Shown here piece after piece: positions 13,051 to 26,400 of a stretch of 64,000 nucleotides of DNA. Numbering within the stretch: the stretch's first letter is position 1; every line of letters begins with the position of its first letter. Both the position numbers and the translations under genes were made by a program. Source of the stretch: Ischnura elegans. Taxonomy: Eukaryota; Arthropoda; Insecta; Odonata; Coenagrionidae. The stretch is from positions 77,847,992-77,911,991 of the forward strand of contig NC_060253.1 of the NCBI RefSeq assembly GCF_921293095.1. The letters run 5' to 3'. The notes under the pieces were generated by a model that saw only the letters and a program-made list of their open reading frames with translations, was not told where the DNA came from and made no database searches.

Positions 13051-14830
13051 GGCCCCCTGTTCTTGAAGTGCCGTCCACAAAACATTCAAGCAGGGATCGG
13101 ACAATTTGAACATTGGCCCCAATGAGTGGGCATCCAACACTATATTAATTCTAATAACTAGGTAACCGGTGCGAAAATTTTGCACTTTTATGTGCATTCC
13201 GTACTATTTTCATTTTTTTTGTCGATTCCCGTTGATAATAATTCTTGAATACATTCAACACGATTTGTTTTCGTGATACACGTTATCTTGTCAGTTCCTT
13301 ACACACGATGTCTCTTTTAAAGAACGTTTAATATTCTCCAGACTTCATATATTTTATTTTTAATATTTTTGCCAGCTAATCTTACGTTTTTTAGTTTAGT
13401 CACGGATTTAACGGGTTTTAAGCCTTTTTTTTTAGTTTAAAATTAAAAAATGTCTGAAGTCGATATACCTCGAGCGAGTAATCGAGATGGAAAAATCGAA
13501 ACATTTAAGTGAAATTTATGGGTGAAGAGTGAAATTTGAGATTAATATTGTATTTTCGTCAGAAGCCGGTGATTCAACGTTTAACATGATACCTCATTTA
13601 TTCCTGTAGGTGCAGCATTAATGAAGCATATACTTAATGACATAAAAAGACCTTTCTGTAATAAAACATATATGATAATAACAACAATAACCCGATCTCC
13701 TTATATTTATATGTGCACTTTACCACCGCGCTATTCAGTCCTCTTTCAAAGATGTGTTTATTTTCGACTCTCGTCCATTCTCTCCACATTCCAAAAAAAA
13801 CCATCGAGGATCTTTCCTTTCCGTTATTTCCCTATCATCAAAATTATTCCACACTCTCTCCTCATTCTCCAAATCCCATTTTTTAACCATTCTTATTTTA
13901 ACGCAGATCTTTTGGTTCAATTTTACTCCTTGTGCATCCAATCTATCACTATTCTAACGTTGATGCATTCAAGTGTCTATATCGCACAATGAAGGCGGGG
14001 GAGCACTATCGTACACCGCTTATCTTTGCTTCCGTGGGCATACAGTCGCTTCCAGATACGCTCGACGTGCTATATACAACATCATTATGTCGTATCTTTA
14101 TCTCTTTTCTTCTCATTTTCTCTTGCGAAAACACTTAACCAGGGTAACAACCATGTACTAAACCACATAAATATTTTATAGTTTCTAGTGAATAATCTCA
14201 TTCGATTTCAATGTAAATTCATTTTTCAAGTGTTTCCCTTCATTCCAATAGGGAATCTCGGATTTTCCGCTTTGAATAATTCTTCAAATATTTTTTTATA
14301 GTTAACGAAAATCATCGAAGAGCGACGCGACGTGACTCGGGGAATGAAGTTGATCCGAGTCTGTGAAATTCTCAGGCCTGTAACTTAGTCCAGGATGATA
14401 TTGAATAGTACATCACTCAGTAGATGATTTATCTAGAAGTCGCTGTGACGAAGACACATTGATCAAACAGGGGTGCCCCTCAAACCCGTCGTACATACAT
14501 CACCCGTTCACACGCATGCTTACGCGGTTGCCTTTCTCAAGGGGTCACAGTAACTCATTCTATCAAAGGGTGTGGCTGTTAACTAATATTAATGTAATAC
14601 ATTAGTTGAAACTATGCCTGCTATATGAATGAGATTGAGCAAGCTGTTAGTGATAGTGTACCCTACGAGCAGCTGGTGTTCTCTGTCTCCGATGACTGAC
14701 AAATTCGGATTCTTTTGTATTTCTTAGCAAGTCGCGACAGCAAAATCGCTGGATATTTCGCGGTAATAAGGAAATACATTCGCAGTACCTACCTATTTTT
14801 TAAATGCTCATTACGTAACCATCATGAAAG
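13051..14830. other. Intergenic stretch, no gene recognised
   Basis: The longest frame is 123 codons (13621-13992), AT-rich and repetitive in composition, with overlapping frames on both strands. It has no domain, no plausible splice context and no signal I trust, so I do not call a gene. Confidence 0.45.
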
Positions 14831-15396
14831 TTGATGCGTTACCAATTATTTTAAGGATATATGTGTAGCTACTGCTCTACTAAATATCACTTAGTCAATT
14901 ACACTCACCAATGCGTACATCGAAACTTAATAAGCTTGAACCTTCATTATATTCGTTCGAAGTCTGAATTATGATTTTTTTCTAGCGTTAAGCTTGATTT
15001 CCTTCGTGTACCAAGGGTAAATGGAAGACAGCATGTCATAAATCTTTCCTATATCCATCAAGCTTTTTACAAATGATGTGGTTAAGTTTCATGAAGATGG
15101 CGGCCGAGGTGAGGAGTTAAATCTGTGCCAAGGTTCACATGACCAGCGAAACCTTGCCTTAGGAATAAAGAAATAAGTGTATTTGTTTTGCCGTCATCCT
15201 TCGTGATTGAGTGACCTGCCCAGTCCCGATATCATGAAAGTCTAGTCAAGGAATAAAATCAACTGATTTGGGCGTTACTTGGTGAAACGATGACAGTTGA
15301 TGCGTTACCAATTATTTTAAGGATATATATGTAGCTACTGCTCTACTAAATATCACTTAGTCAATTATACTCACTATTGCGCACATCAAAACTTAA
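14831..15396 (+). repeat. Direct repeat of a 100-bp unit, 466 bp apart
   Basis: 14831-14930 and 15297-15396 are two same-strand copies of a 100-bp segment containing TTGATGCGTTACCAATTATT and CACTTAGTCAATTA. They differ at only a handful of positions. The sequence between them is unrelated to the unit. They could be two insertions of one short element or the ends of a longer one. Confidence 0.85.
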
Positions 15397-16767
15397 CCAT
15401 TAGTCTTGATAATGACGGTATAAACGTCGAAACTAGTAGACTGTTAAAATAAAAGTTTGTGGAATAGTACTGAGTTTTGTTTCACCATGAACTAGTCAAG
15501 GAAAGTTGCAGACTCACGAGTTAGAGGATTGCAGGTATTGTTCGCTATGGAAGTTCGGTATCGCTTGGTTCACGTCACGATCATAGTGGTGATGCTTTAT
15601 TCGTCCGAGATATAGATCCATGTGTCAGGCAGTAAGTGCAGAGTAATATTAGTTATCAAAGCAATTTTCTTTAAGACTTCTGCCGTCAAGACGAGACAGA
15701 CCCATATCGGTATCATCACTTAAATTAATAGCGCATAAAAGAGTGAAGAGTCGATTTAATATTATCTGTAAATTTCAAATCAATAATTGATATTGCGTTA
15801 GGCTTGGTTTGTTTTCATCGTATGCCTTAATCCAGTTGAGTAATCTAAAATGTCCCTCCAACTCTACTAAGAAAATGGGGAAGATGATTTTTTATTTTTA
15901 TCTGTCTATAATTTCTTGGTAGTTATATCAGTCAATATAACGTCCTTATTATTGAATCAGCTGCTACTTTGACTTATATTCATTGTATTGTGGAATAATT
16001 TCAGCGCATATTTTAACGTATATTGGGTGTAAAGGTAACAGTTTTATGAAGAAAATATTTATTTTACTATCCTTTGCTTACTCGGTAGAGAAATAAAAGA
16101 TCCGCTATTGATGATAATTTTGTCAAACATTTGGTTGTGAATGACATCAAAATTTAAAATTGCAATTTTTCATGAATAAAGTATTAAAAAGGTCTTGAGG
16201 ATGCCACTGTTTCCGCGGCGCTCAAGCTAACGTTAGATGGATAAAACTATTCCTCGTGTCATGTCTCATTGTCAGTTTGTTTCCCAATTGCAACATTAAG
16301 ACCACATTTTCTCTCGCCTTGATTTACAATAATCCTTTATGTCTTGTCCGTTAGATAGTGGCCATTACGATTTTTTTGCTAAATGCTATATTTTCTAATT
16401 ATGCTCAACAGTGCTTGTTTTGATGCTAGCATCAATAAAATTTTCAGCTCTATATATGAATTAATGCCTATTCAGACTGAGCATGGCCAGATCGTTATCG
16501 AGGAAAAATCAGTTAGTCATCATCATTTGAATTGCCACATGAGATAAAACACAAGACTAACTTTTCATTTCATTTGTTTACGTTTTAAATTATCAATAAC
16601 TCATCACAGAATCTTATTTCGAATCTAAATGTCAGGAATTTTCATGAAGTATACCTTTATTAGCTCTTTAGAGAGCGGCAAATAGTTATTTATTTCGTTT
16701 ATATTCATGCCCATGAACGCTGGGAATTCTATTTTCCTGTAGGCAATGATTTTACCGGGTCTCCATT
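15397..16767. other. Intergenic stretch, nothing recognised
   Basis: AT-rich sequence with no supported exon, RNA gene or element boundary. Confidence 0.45.
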
Positions 16768-16904
16768 CGCGTTTATCCATTTCACTGGTTAATATTTCGC
16801 CAACGTAACTGTTGGCTTCGTCAGGTCCACTGAAGTACCTGAAGGACCTGAGGAAGTCAACTGGAACGTTGGCGAAATATTGCCCAGTAAAATGGATAAA
16901 CGCG
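16768..16904. repeat. Foldback element, arms about 50 bp
   Basis: The left arm starts CGCGTTTATCCATTTCACTG and continues through ATATTTCGCCAACGT. The right arm has ACGTTGGCGAAATAT and CAGTAAAATGGATAAACGCG. Inside, CAGGTCC and GGACCTGA also pair. This is a compact inverted repeat with no coding content and no clear target duplication. Confidence 0.7.
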
Positions 16905-18009
16905 GAAGGAAATCCTGAAGAATCGCTGCCTTCCGTTATAATCTCCGCAGAAGACTACTTGGAAAGTCCATTTTCCTGCTGATAAATTTGGTTCATTTAT
17001 CCATGCATCATGATGTAGGGACCGATTAGCATGTTATGGATCGTTTATTGAGTCCATAATGTAGCATTTTGGATTCCACCATTATCCTTGTTTTATTTAC
17101 GCCAGCCTCCGTGGTGTATTGATAAACTTGTTGAAATATAATCCTCGCGTGAAATTTAAAACGTGTGAATAATTAGGTTTTAACTCTAATGTGAAGCTGG
17201 CAACTCGTAAGACGTCGGTTTTTTAACTCGGAAAAGAATGTAAAACTGCTGAGGACACACTTTTACCTGATAAGTCAATTTTCAAGTATTTGATGACGTC
17301 ATACAGTGGGAATCCTCGCTGTCTTTCTACCGGATAGGGAAAGCGTGCGGAAACATTTCAGCGGTCGAAAATTTTCTATGAAAAACAGAATCGTCAAAAT
17401 AGGGTAATCATTGCAACGGACTGAAAATTTTCACTTTTGATTCATTCTTTTCAAAGACACTCGTTGAGTTCATAAAAAATCGCATTCTGGTGGACAATGA
17501 GCGGCGCAAAAAAATTTTTGCATGTGAATGGACAGTGACATGGGGAATTGGTTTTCGTTTAGTCATCAACAAGGCATAAAACAAAATGTGGCACATCCGT
17601 CTGTGTCTTCTCTTTGTGTCTTAAATTGCTCGTTAAGTTGGCTAAATGTGACTTCAAATCTTTATTTATAAGTTTAGTCGGAAGTGTTGCCATTATTATT
17701 GGTCGTCGGAGTAGAATTGTTTATTTTACTGCCAGGAATTTAATGGAGGATTTGTTCACGTAACAAACACTTCTTTATTTACTCGGTAATTCTCATTCAC
17801 TGAGGATATGCAAACAAATATTAATAAATCGGCTTCGGACGAGCCTATTTTCGCCTTGGATATATTGCACCGTCTGGGATAAAATTAGCGGTATCGTATC
17901 GAAGGCGGTTGTGTATATTTAGATATTTTATCATCACTTGCGCATGTAACGTCCTTCGCAGGTGCATGTTCTCCATCGTATCGAGCCACGCGGCTTTCTC
18001 GTGCAACAA
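16905..18009. other. Upstream flank of the RNF144 locus, no gene recognised
   Basis: No supported exon, RNA gene or element boundary was found. A short - strand frame at 17408-17596 has no recognisable content. Confidence 0.4.
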
Positions 18010-18320
18010 GCTAAAAAAAGCATAATGAGCAAAACCCGGTGACGGCTACAGGCTCTCTTGCGAAATGCTCTAATGGGTCACAAGGTTTAACGTCCTTTCC
18101 GAAGGACGTTGTGCTGAACTTGCCCACTCTCCTCGTGAGAATAATGATACAGCGCTCAGGTAGAAAGAGGCCTTCCAACATCAGTGTGCCGCTTCGGCCG
18201 CATGCCCACGGTGGAGCTCCACCTTGATCACGTGACCACCTCGATCTCCTCAATACCTCCCACCACCCACCCGCCTTTTCCACCCGTTCCTTCCTTCTCA
18301 CCAAGACGCAACCTTATTGG
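18010..18320. other. GC-richer island with 9-bp-stem hairpin
   Basis: Base composition is clearly more GC-rich than the flanks. At 18089-18110 AACGTCCTT and AAGGACGTT form a perfect 9-bp stem with a TCCG loop. Both strands are open for 60-97 codons, but neither translation is recognisable. It may be a repeat fragment or a regulatory island about 4 kb upstream of the RNF144 coding start. Confidence 0.35.
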
Positions 18321-18949
18321 CGAAAATACTTTTGTTGTACACTCGGACGGCCATTTTCTGAGGATAAGTTAAAATTTTTCGGAAAAATGAAAACGAGTAG
18401 TGGCCGAATTCTTCCATTTGATGTCGTAACTTTAACTATAATCTATATTCTCAACTATTTTTCTTTATTGTAACTTTCATCTATTCTCAAGCTTAGGTTA
18501 GAGTTGAATCATATTACGGTCAGTTCCATTCTGTCATCATAAGGTCGACCGTAAATATTGTCCGAAAGGAAAACTTTTTTGCGAATATTTCTCCCTAAAA
18601 ATATTTCACAAAAACAATATGTTGGCTTCAGCGTCCCTTCTTCTCTCTTTCGTGTGAATAGAATTGACCCACCGAGGCAGATAACGCTCATAAAAAGTGG
18701 TCTGTCGAAGAAAAACGACGGTAATGGGAACAATCGTGATGAAAATCACATCCATGTCTCTTTCTCGCGAGATTAGGTAGGCTATCGATCTCTTGTTATG
18801 GCATTAGAGCAACAGCTGTTCGGTGATTTTGGCCATAATTTTGGCAAAAATTTTCAAGAGGGTGATGTTGAACTCTTCCGTCCGCGCTAGCTAGCCAAGG
18901 ATTTCTATAATACTAATTACGTGATTTCATGCATCTGTAGGCCTATGCT

Positions 18950-19440
18950 CCTCTTAACCCCTCCTCCTCCTCAATCTCTCTCCTCCATCCCCTCTCTCTC
19001 TCTCTCTCCACCCACCGATTCGCCTCGCGAATCAACTTTCCTCCTTCAGTCAGGTCTTGTGTACGAACCTGGCAACGTGGCTCTGACCGTTTGGAGGTCT
19101 CCTCTGACAGTCGTCTCAGACGACGTCTTCTACCAGAGGTGGACGCTGTTGAGGGAAGAATACGAATAGGTTCGTTGGAGGAGGAGGGGAGGGTGTCTCC
19201 CAACATTACGCTCACGCACCTCGTCGGTTCTTCCTCTGCACTCGACTTGCCGAGCAGTCATCGCCGTACTTCCTGCGGTGGAGGTGGCCTCCGTGCTCCC
19301 GAGGAGGCGGGCTGGTTTTTTTGAAGTTCTCTGGGCATCCCGTCGATTTCGTTCGCTTGGCGCGATCCGTCGTTCGTAGGAGTGCGTACGATTGCCTGAA
19401 AATAGAGCGAGTTATTCTGTGATACGGAGAGAATAGTGTG
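18950..19440 (+). promoter_or_regulatory. Putative promoter / first-exon region of RNF144
   Basis: A GC-rich tract with a CT-dinucleotide microsatellite (about 18960-19020) lies about 3 kb upstream of the RNF144 coding exon. An initiator-like TCAGTC occurs at 19046. A strong donor-like GTGAGT starts at 19441, so a non-coding first exon ending at 19440 is possible. This is inference from composition and splice motifs only; transcript data would decide it. Confidence 0.3.
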
Positions 19441-20455
19441 GTGAGTGTGAGTTGGAACCTGTTTGGGAATGTGTATTTATATTTGTTACCCTACTGGAAG
19501 CATCTACGAAAATGTCTCCTCCATCCTGAAGTGGGAGCTGCAGAATAATATACCAAGGGCTTACCTATCAGGATAAATCGATTGGGAAAATTAGTGACAT
19601 TTTTATGTGTTGTTGTCTCGTGAGCGGGATATTCTGTGTGGGTGTTTTTTTAGCATGAGCGGAGGCCTTTAGACGGAGTAGGGGAGAGTGTTGAATTATG
19701 TGAAGTTTTACGTGTTCGTCAGCGAAAACGTATGCTTAAAATCGGCATAAATACACTCAGTTTTGAGTTACATTTTTATGCATTGCATGCACCAATATCC
19801 CCTACCTAAAAAGAAACTTTGAATCTAGTAATATATTTTGAGAAATTTTTTATTAACTCAAGTATGGATTTTTGGAGCGAAAAGCACCACTTGGTGCGAA
19901 CCATGATTCATAAAATTAATGATAATGCTGTTTTAATGTTCGCGTCCAAGCCGTCCAAGTTATCTTCACGTCCGTTTTTTTTTCCTTGTATAATTTTCTT
20001 GGTGTAACTCAAGGATATTCTGCCTTGACTTATGGGCATTCTCGTTCATTGGGTAATTGATTTTTATAACACTTACCTTATATGACGCACATTTTTAACC
20101 TATTTTATTATGGAATTAATTAAGTATGGAAAAGTTTCCGAAATTTTATTTTAATTTCCTCCCCTTGTTTTTTTTTCATTGTTATATCTGCATAAAGAAA
20201 TTTCTTTGCATTTGGACATAGTATTAAGTCTTCACTTCCGAGAATATTATTTTACCATTTTATCTGTTGAGAATGAAAAAATGCCGTAATTCATTAGGCT
20301 TTTTTACTGATGCCTTGTCCGATAACCGCCGAGAATATGCCCGAATATGCCTTGCGCATTTCGATGCTCAGAGTAGGGCGATGGGTTTCGCGAAGTCGTT
20401 GTACGCCTGCGTCAGTTAATTATGACGTTAAAATGAATTTTTTAATTCTTCACAG
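19441..20455 (+). other. Putative 5' intron of RNF144, nothing else recognised
   Basis: If the first exon ends at 19440 this is its intron. It is AT-rich with no element boundary or coding content that I can support. Confidence 0.3.
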
Positions 20456-20553
20456 AGCTCCTCTGCGGCTTCTGCAGGACCTGCTTATTGCTGCTCTTCC
20501 CGGCGATCTGTCAACATCTCCAATACAGAACTCCATTTTGCTGAAACGGAATG
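20456..20553 (+). other. Putative 5' non-coding exon of RNF144
   Basis: A 98-bp GC-richer segment is bounded by a good acceptor (pyrimidine-rich TTTTTAATTCTTCACAG ending at 20455) and a strong donor (AATG followed by GTGAGTT at 20554). All three frames reach a stop either inside it or just after joining to 22188, before the RNF144 ATG. If it is an exon of this gene it is therefore 5' untranslated. Confidence 0.4.
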
Positions 20554-22187
20554 GTGAGTTACTAATGTCGTCTATTTGTTTACAATTGTAATGAATAGTG
20601 CTGCTACACCTTGCCCTACAAACGTTTCGAATTACGGTTTAGTTTCGACTTAGTGCAAGAAGTATCAAGAAATTTTAGCTGTTCCATTGACTACCTTATT
20701 CTCAACTCTTGGTGTTTTTATTGTGTTTTTGTTACCGTTATAAATACGAGTTTGGACTGTTGTGACCCACGGATGCCCTCTTTCGTGGTATTTATGTCAC
20801 ATCTTGCTCTTTTGATCTTCGTTTCATTTTTAATAGCTCATTCCATTTAGTACTCGTCGTTATTATTTACTTACCTAATTGTGAGGTAGTGGTAGATCAT
20901 GGGACAATTCACAATAAAGTAGGTATTGCTCTTGGAATGGTGTTGTATTTCATGATCCCCTTGTTATATTTTTCATTTGACCGTTTAACTTTATTATTAA
21001 TCACAGTTCGTGTAAAATCTCTGGAAAATAATTTGTTAATTGAAGTTTAAGTATTACCGTGTTGGATTCACGAAATCTTCCTTAATGCGTCAGGCTATCC
21101 GTTTATCTATGTCACTTACGTCTGTTCGGTGGCTTGCTTCAAACTTGATAATTTTTCAGTTTTCTTTCTGTATCTGCTACAACCTCAAATTCCTAGGTAA
21201 AGGGTGATGAAGTCAATATATGATCGTTTGAGTCTGACAAAACTTACAGCCCTACTTCAGTATTGCCGAGTATTCCTTCGAAAGACGAAGCTTGTTTTAT
21301 GCAAATTTTTTTCTTGAGAAGTTGTTCGAGTGTGACATTGATATGGAGAATATTCGCCCTTATGAATTTATTTTATAATATTCATCCATATATTACTGAG
21401 AGTTCAATATTAATCTCTGTAGTGGCACTGAATGACAGCAAGTCCCAGTCTAATGAGAAGTCTCAGTTTCTTTAGACAAATCCGGAACTATAGTTTTTAT
21501 AATTTTCAATAAACTGTTTGTGTATCGGTGGAGTCATTGTGCTATATTGCTCGAAGCAAATATTTGATTGTTCTTGGATAATGTAGTGTGTTGAGTTTCA
21601 GTTGTTATGGTATCCTTCTGTCTTTCACAAAGTGTTAAAAGAGTTTAGAACTTTAAATAATCCTCCTGATTATTTTCAAATGCATGTTGCAGCGATTTGG
21701 TATTGATAAACCATTTATGATTGTGCTGAATGACTTACTGCCCATTGCTCAATGAATTGTGTTTGTGTTTTCGTTTTGAAATCTTATGAATTTCTGAGTA
21801 AGAGTGTTCATGGCTGTTAGATGTGTAGACATGGCGAATGCATTTTCTGTTATGCCTGACATGTGTTTTAGCTCTCCCTGAAATATTTTCAATTTTTATA
21901 AACTTTTGACGATTACTGCTTTTGTAGCAAATCCCATAATTACCCACGAAGGAGGGGTTTTCATTAATTTTTTGAAAAAAATTTGTGTATGAATTAAAAG
22001 TTTCCCTGTTACCCTATCCTGGATATTTCTCTGACTCCCTTGTTATTCAACCTCATATAATTATATAAAAATTCCACTTTTAACATAACTGCAATTTACA
22101 GCATAATTTTTGTTTATCATGTGTTTTCGTAGTTAATGTTTGTAAAGGTTTTCTTGGCATAACACGATTATCTTCTTCCTTCATTAG
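20554..22187 (+). other. Putative 5' UTR intron, nothing else recognised
   Basis: AT-rich sequence ending in a good acceptor, CTTCTTCCTTCATTAG (ends 22187). No coding or repeat feature was recognised inside. Confidence 0.35.
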
Positions 22188-22260
22188 GCGGCGCCTAGTG
22201 GCGCTCTAACAAGCAGTCACAGACCTGGGAGTGATTTTGAAAGTCAGTATACAGTGAGTC
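22188..22260 (+). other. RNF144: 5' UTR segment of the first coding exon
   Basis: The exon probably begins at 22188, after the acceptor TTCATTAG. The 73 bases before the ATG contain stops in all relevant frames, including TGA at 22255-22257 in the coding frame. The start context has G at -3. Confidence 0.55.
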
Positions 22261-23442
22261 ATGTGGAGGCCCAAAGCTGTGTCATTCACTCCTGAAGAAA
22301 AGGTGGTGGACAAAGTCCCACAAAGAGTAGAGAGACCAGTGCTGGGAATTTTACCCCATTCCAGAGCTGATACCATTCCACCCATACACAACCAACCCTC
22401 ACAAACAGCATCCTGCAATAATAAGTGTTCATCTGTGTTAACGGCTTCGTACGGTTCCCTAGGACGTCTTGAAGTGACCTGTCCCCGTTCGTCTTACATA
22501 CAATTACCTCCTCCTCCAATGCCTAGCTTTCGCTCCATGGTGTGCCGAAACCGGGCGCAGCAGTCGAAGACTACTGTGGCCGAGGCACCTAGCAATAAGC
22601 AGAATGGGATCCCATGTGTACGTGGAGAAGTGGAAGCGTCACTCAAGAGGGATGTCAGCTGCAGTAGCTTGGGGCATCCCAAAGTTGGCCACCCCGACTT
22701 GACAATCAGGAAGTGTGAGACAGCAATGGGTCTCTCGAGCTTGGCTGTCGAAGATCCAGTGCAAAAACCTAATCCTGCCCAATGCTCAACAAAGATGGCT
22801 TTAGGCTGCCTCAACCAAAATGGCAGGAGTATCCCACCCAGTAGGATTGCCTCTCGTAAAGAAAAGGAGTGTAAGCGACCCTTTGTTTCTTCACGAAACC
22901 TAATATCTGCTTCCACCCGTAACCTTCTTTTGCCATTGCGGAAGGAGTTTTCGGCTTCTTGCACCTCCACAAACTCTTCGTCTTTCAGTCCTTCTGCTAC
23001 TTCTCCCCTCTTACATCTGCAAAACAGTGGACATGGCTCTGGCATGTTGGAGCACAGTGGTGATACGGAAGGGCCCATGAAGCCAGTTAATAGGTTGCGT
23101 GTGTCTTGCTCACGGTGTTCATCCCTTGTTAGCCTCTCAGCCTCAAGACTTTCCCTTGGTGTTACTTCAGTGCTACCCACAGTGCAGGCTGTCGCCCAAG
23201 AAGAAGATGAAACTGGAGAGGACAAAATTTCCCTCGCAAAAGTGGAAATGAAAGATATTCCAGAAGATAAGAGTGAGAGTTGCAATAATGTTGGGTTAAC
23301 CATGAGTATGGATCGAAGTGATAGTGATATTTCATTGGAAGTGCCTTCCTCACTCTCTTTGTGCAAATTGTGCTTAACTGAAAATGTCACAGGATCCATG
23401 GTTGTTAAAATACAACAGTGTGGCTGCCTTTTCTGTCAAGAC
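22261..23442 (+). CDS. RNF144: RNF144 coding exon 1: N-terminal region and start of RING1
   Basis: Encodes residues 1-394. The first 367 residues are Ser/Cys-rich and look disordered. They include a PPPPMP stretch at 83-88, a Ser-rich block at about 209-250, a [21 protein letters not shown] block at 284-300 and an acidic stretch at about 313-340. The last 27 residues begin RING1 with CKLC (368-371) and QCGCLFC (386-392). The donor is GAC followed by GTAAGT at 23443, phase 0. A 301-codon frame on the opposite strand is a shadow of this exon. Confidence 0.9.
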
Positions 23443-26400
23443 GTAAGTATCTTTCGAATAATATATTTGCTTTACATTATGTTACACTATGATAGTATTT
23501 TATCCAATTTTGGTAAAATATTCATCTTTTTAATGGTCATTTATTGGAGTAAAAGATTAAATTCAAACAATATTTGAGTTTTTAATTTTCTAAAATTTAT
23601 ATTTAATCAATAATCTCATTGGAGGCTTTTGATATAATCTTTTACTGAATAAAGTTTTGAGAATTTAAAAATATTAACTCAGAATACTCTCCAAATGTGA
23701 TTACATTATTATATCTATGGTTTTAGGTTATTGACAATCTTAGTTTGTTTCATATGAATGTTCCAAACCAGATTTTGATAGTGGCCCAATACTGATATTG
23801 GCTAAGTTATTTTGATTTATTGGTCTATAGCACCATATATTTTTTACTGCCATCAAATTTCTTGATGATGAATACTTTGGCTGCAATGCTTTTTTATGCG
23901 GTATATGTATAGTTAAAAATTTATCTGAAACCCTTTCCACCAATGAAAACTTGTTTTTGCTCTGCTTAATACTAAGTCCAACCCAGAAAATGTGTTTTGT
24001 GGGATTCATCTGGAAGGGTAGTGTGTTTAGGGGATTATGGATGTTCCTATAAAAAAAGCTTCGTTGTTGAGGGACAATAACGTTCCTCCTCAACAATTTC
24101 TGGGGAGTTTGAACCCCTTGACCTCCCCCCAACTAGTTGCAGCCTTGCCTAAAGTGCCTTTGATTCTGCAGTGTTAAGCCTTCTTTGGGATGTGCCTCTG
24201 ACAAATATTCGTTTGCCAAATCCTTCACCTTTGACAAGTATGCTTTATCTGTCGTAATGTTTTCTAAATCTTTTGTCCCTTAATTTCATTCTCTACTCTT
24301 GATCACCAATGAAACATCTTTTTTCTTTTGTAGACCCTAGAATTTATCATCTCTCTTTTTCAATCGATTCATTTGTTATAGCATTTACTGATATATATAT
24401 ATTTTTATCCTGTATAGTTGAAGTAATAGTACTCTAAAAAACCACCCCAAGAAAACTATTGCATTCACCTATTGAGAAACAGAATGAGTACCACCTATGC
24501 TATGTATCTGTTGGCAAAGTTCCATTCCAAATCAGACCACCTCTCATTGCAAAGAGCCCTTTAGAAATATTTTGAGAGTAGTCGTAGCTAAGCTTGAAGC
24601 CATCAAGTTCCTTCACTGCATTGTGTATAGTGGGTAAACCTCTACCTATGGAGGTTTGCTACAATATTAGAAAGTTTACACATCAAATAAGCTGTTGTGA
24701 TAAAAGACAGGCAAAAATTGATGGCATTCAGAGGTGGTGTTGGTCTATCCTCTGATATGGGAGGCTGTTTTAAGTGATACTTACCAAAACCTGTGATGAA
24801 GCTGTGACTTGGCGACTGAATGCCACCAAAAATTATACTTCCCAATACCCAAAGGAGTAGTTCTTATTCATATGAGTGAAGGTGGAGGCCACGGTGGTCG
24901 GTACAGCAGCACTCATATCACTGCAGGCATGGTAGCATTTACTTTAACACCTGTAGTATTATGACATGGAAGGCAAGGGAAACAACCTCATTAATATTCA
25001 GAGGATTTGCAGCTACTCCATTCATTGACATAAAAAATATGATGGCATTCTCGCAAGTAAAGTATTCCCAAGGTAAACAAGTACTCAACTCGGATCTCCA
25101 GACAGAGACTACTCAAGAAGTCTATATCAGTCAATTTTGTAAAATTGTTAAGGATTGGAACATGGAATATGAGATTGCTTTGTACCTGCAGTAGGCTAGA
25201 GAACAGGGAGGTGAAAATAAGAACAATTAACCTCCAAATATCAGGAATCAGTGAAATGAAGTCACCTGAAGGGGACTTTTGGAGTGGAAGCTTCAGAATG
25301 ATACATACATAATCCATAAATGGTAATGCTCAGGTGTATGTAATTCAAAGAAGGAGTGCCGGAAAGTGGGTTGAAAGGTTTCTGCAGTATGTATAATAAA
25401 AATAATCATGGTTGAGATCAAGACCTAACCGGTACATACTGAGGTGGTACAGGTTTATATGCCTACGATGGTCTATGAAGATATGTTACAGGATTCATAG
25501 AAGAAAATAGTGGAAGTAGTCAAGCAGGAATAAGGGTAAATGAATCTTTCTATTTCAAGAGATTAGAATTCTCTCATCAGAGAAGGTGAAGACAAAGAAA
25601 ACCGTGCATGATGGATTAGGTAAACAAAATGAAAGAGGAGAAAGATTACTTAAATTCTGCAGGGAATACAATGTGGTGGTTGGGAACATGTTATATTTAA
25701 GAATCATAACCAAATAAGATAATCTCTATAGTCTCAGGCTCAACCTTGTGGAAGTTCAATTCAACAATTAAAAAAGAACAAAATTAGTATTTATCAACCT
25801 CCGAAACTCCCGACCAACGGTCTTCCAGACCCCCCCCCCTCTCCAACTCTCACCACCCACCCACAACGCCACATCAGATACTTGAGATTTTCCCAGCCAC
25901 CCCTTCCACCTACCTTCTTCTTCCCCCTCAAAAACCACATGATATATAAGAATATTTTATTGCTTGTAACCTTTGTACCGGAGGATGATGCTGCTGCGTC
26001 AAAACTAGTTGTACCACGAAAATAAATTGGTGGATAAATACAAAGTTTGTTCTTTTTTAATTGTTGATAACCTAATAAGATATCTGTGAAAATGCCAGGA
26101 TACATGAGGAGATTTCAAATAATTGTGTTATGTTTCTTAGTGAGACAGAGATTTAGAAACCAAGTGAAGGTCTGCAAAAGCTACCCGGGGGATTGATATG
26201 GACAACGACCATAATATATGATGGTGAAATGTCACATAAAGTTCAAGAAACTGGATAGAACTGTGAAGAATGTATGGAAGGCAGATAAGTTGAAGGAGGC
26301 TCAGTGTCAGCTAGCATTTCATGAAGCAGTAGAGAGAAAAATAAAAGAGGATATAATTGAGAAATCAGTTGAAGATCGCTGGAAAGGCATGAAAAGTGGA

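Noticed and set aside
13621..13992. 123-codon + frame
   Set aside because: AT-rich, overlapping frames on both strands, no domain, no splice or start context.
18960..19020. Coding potential of the CT-rich frames near 18921-19324
   Set aside because: The frames come from a CT microsatellite and GC-rich composition on both strands; they are more likely untranslated sequence.
22494..23399. 301-codon open frame on the - strand
   Set aside because: It is the exact antisense of RNF144 coding exon 1. It has no recognisable domain and no splice context of its own.
23443..23577. Read-through of coding exon 1 past 23442
   Set aside because: A consensus donor lies at 23443, and the RING1 motif continues perfectly in exon 2 at 32317.
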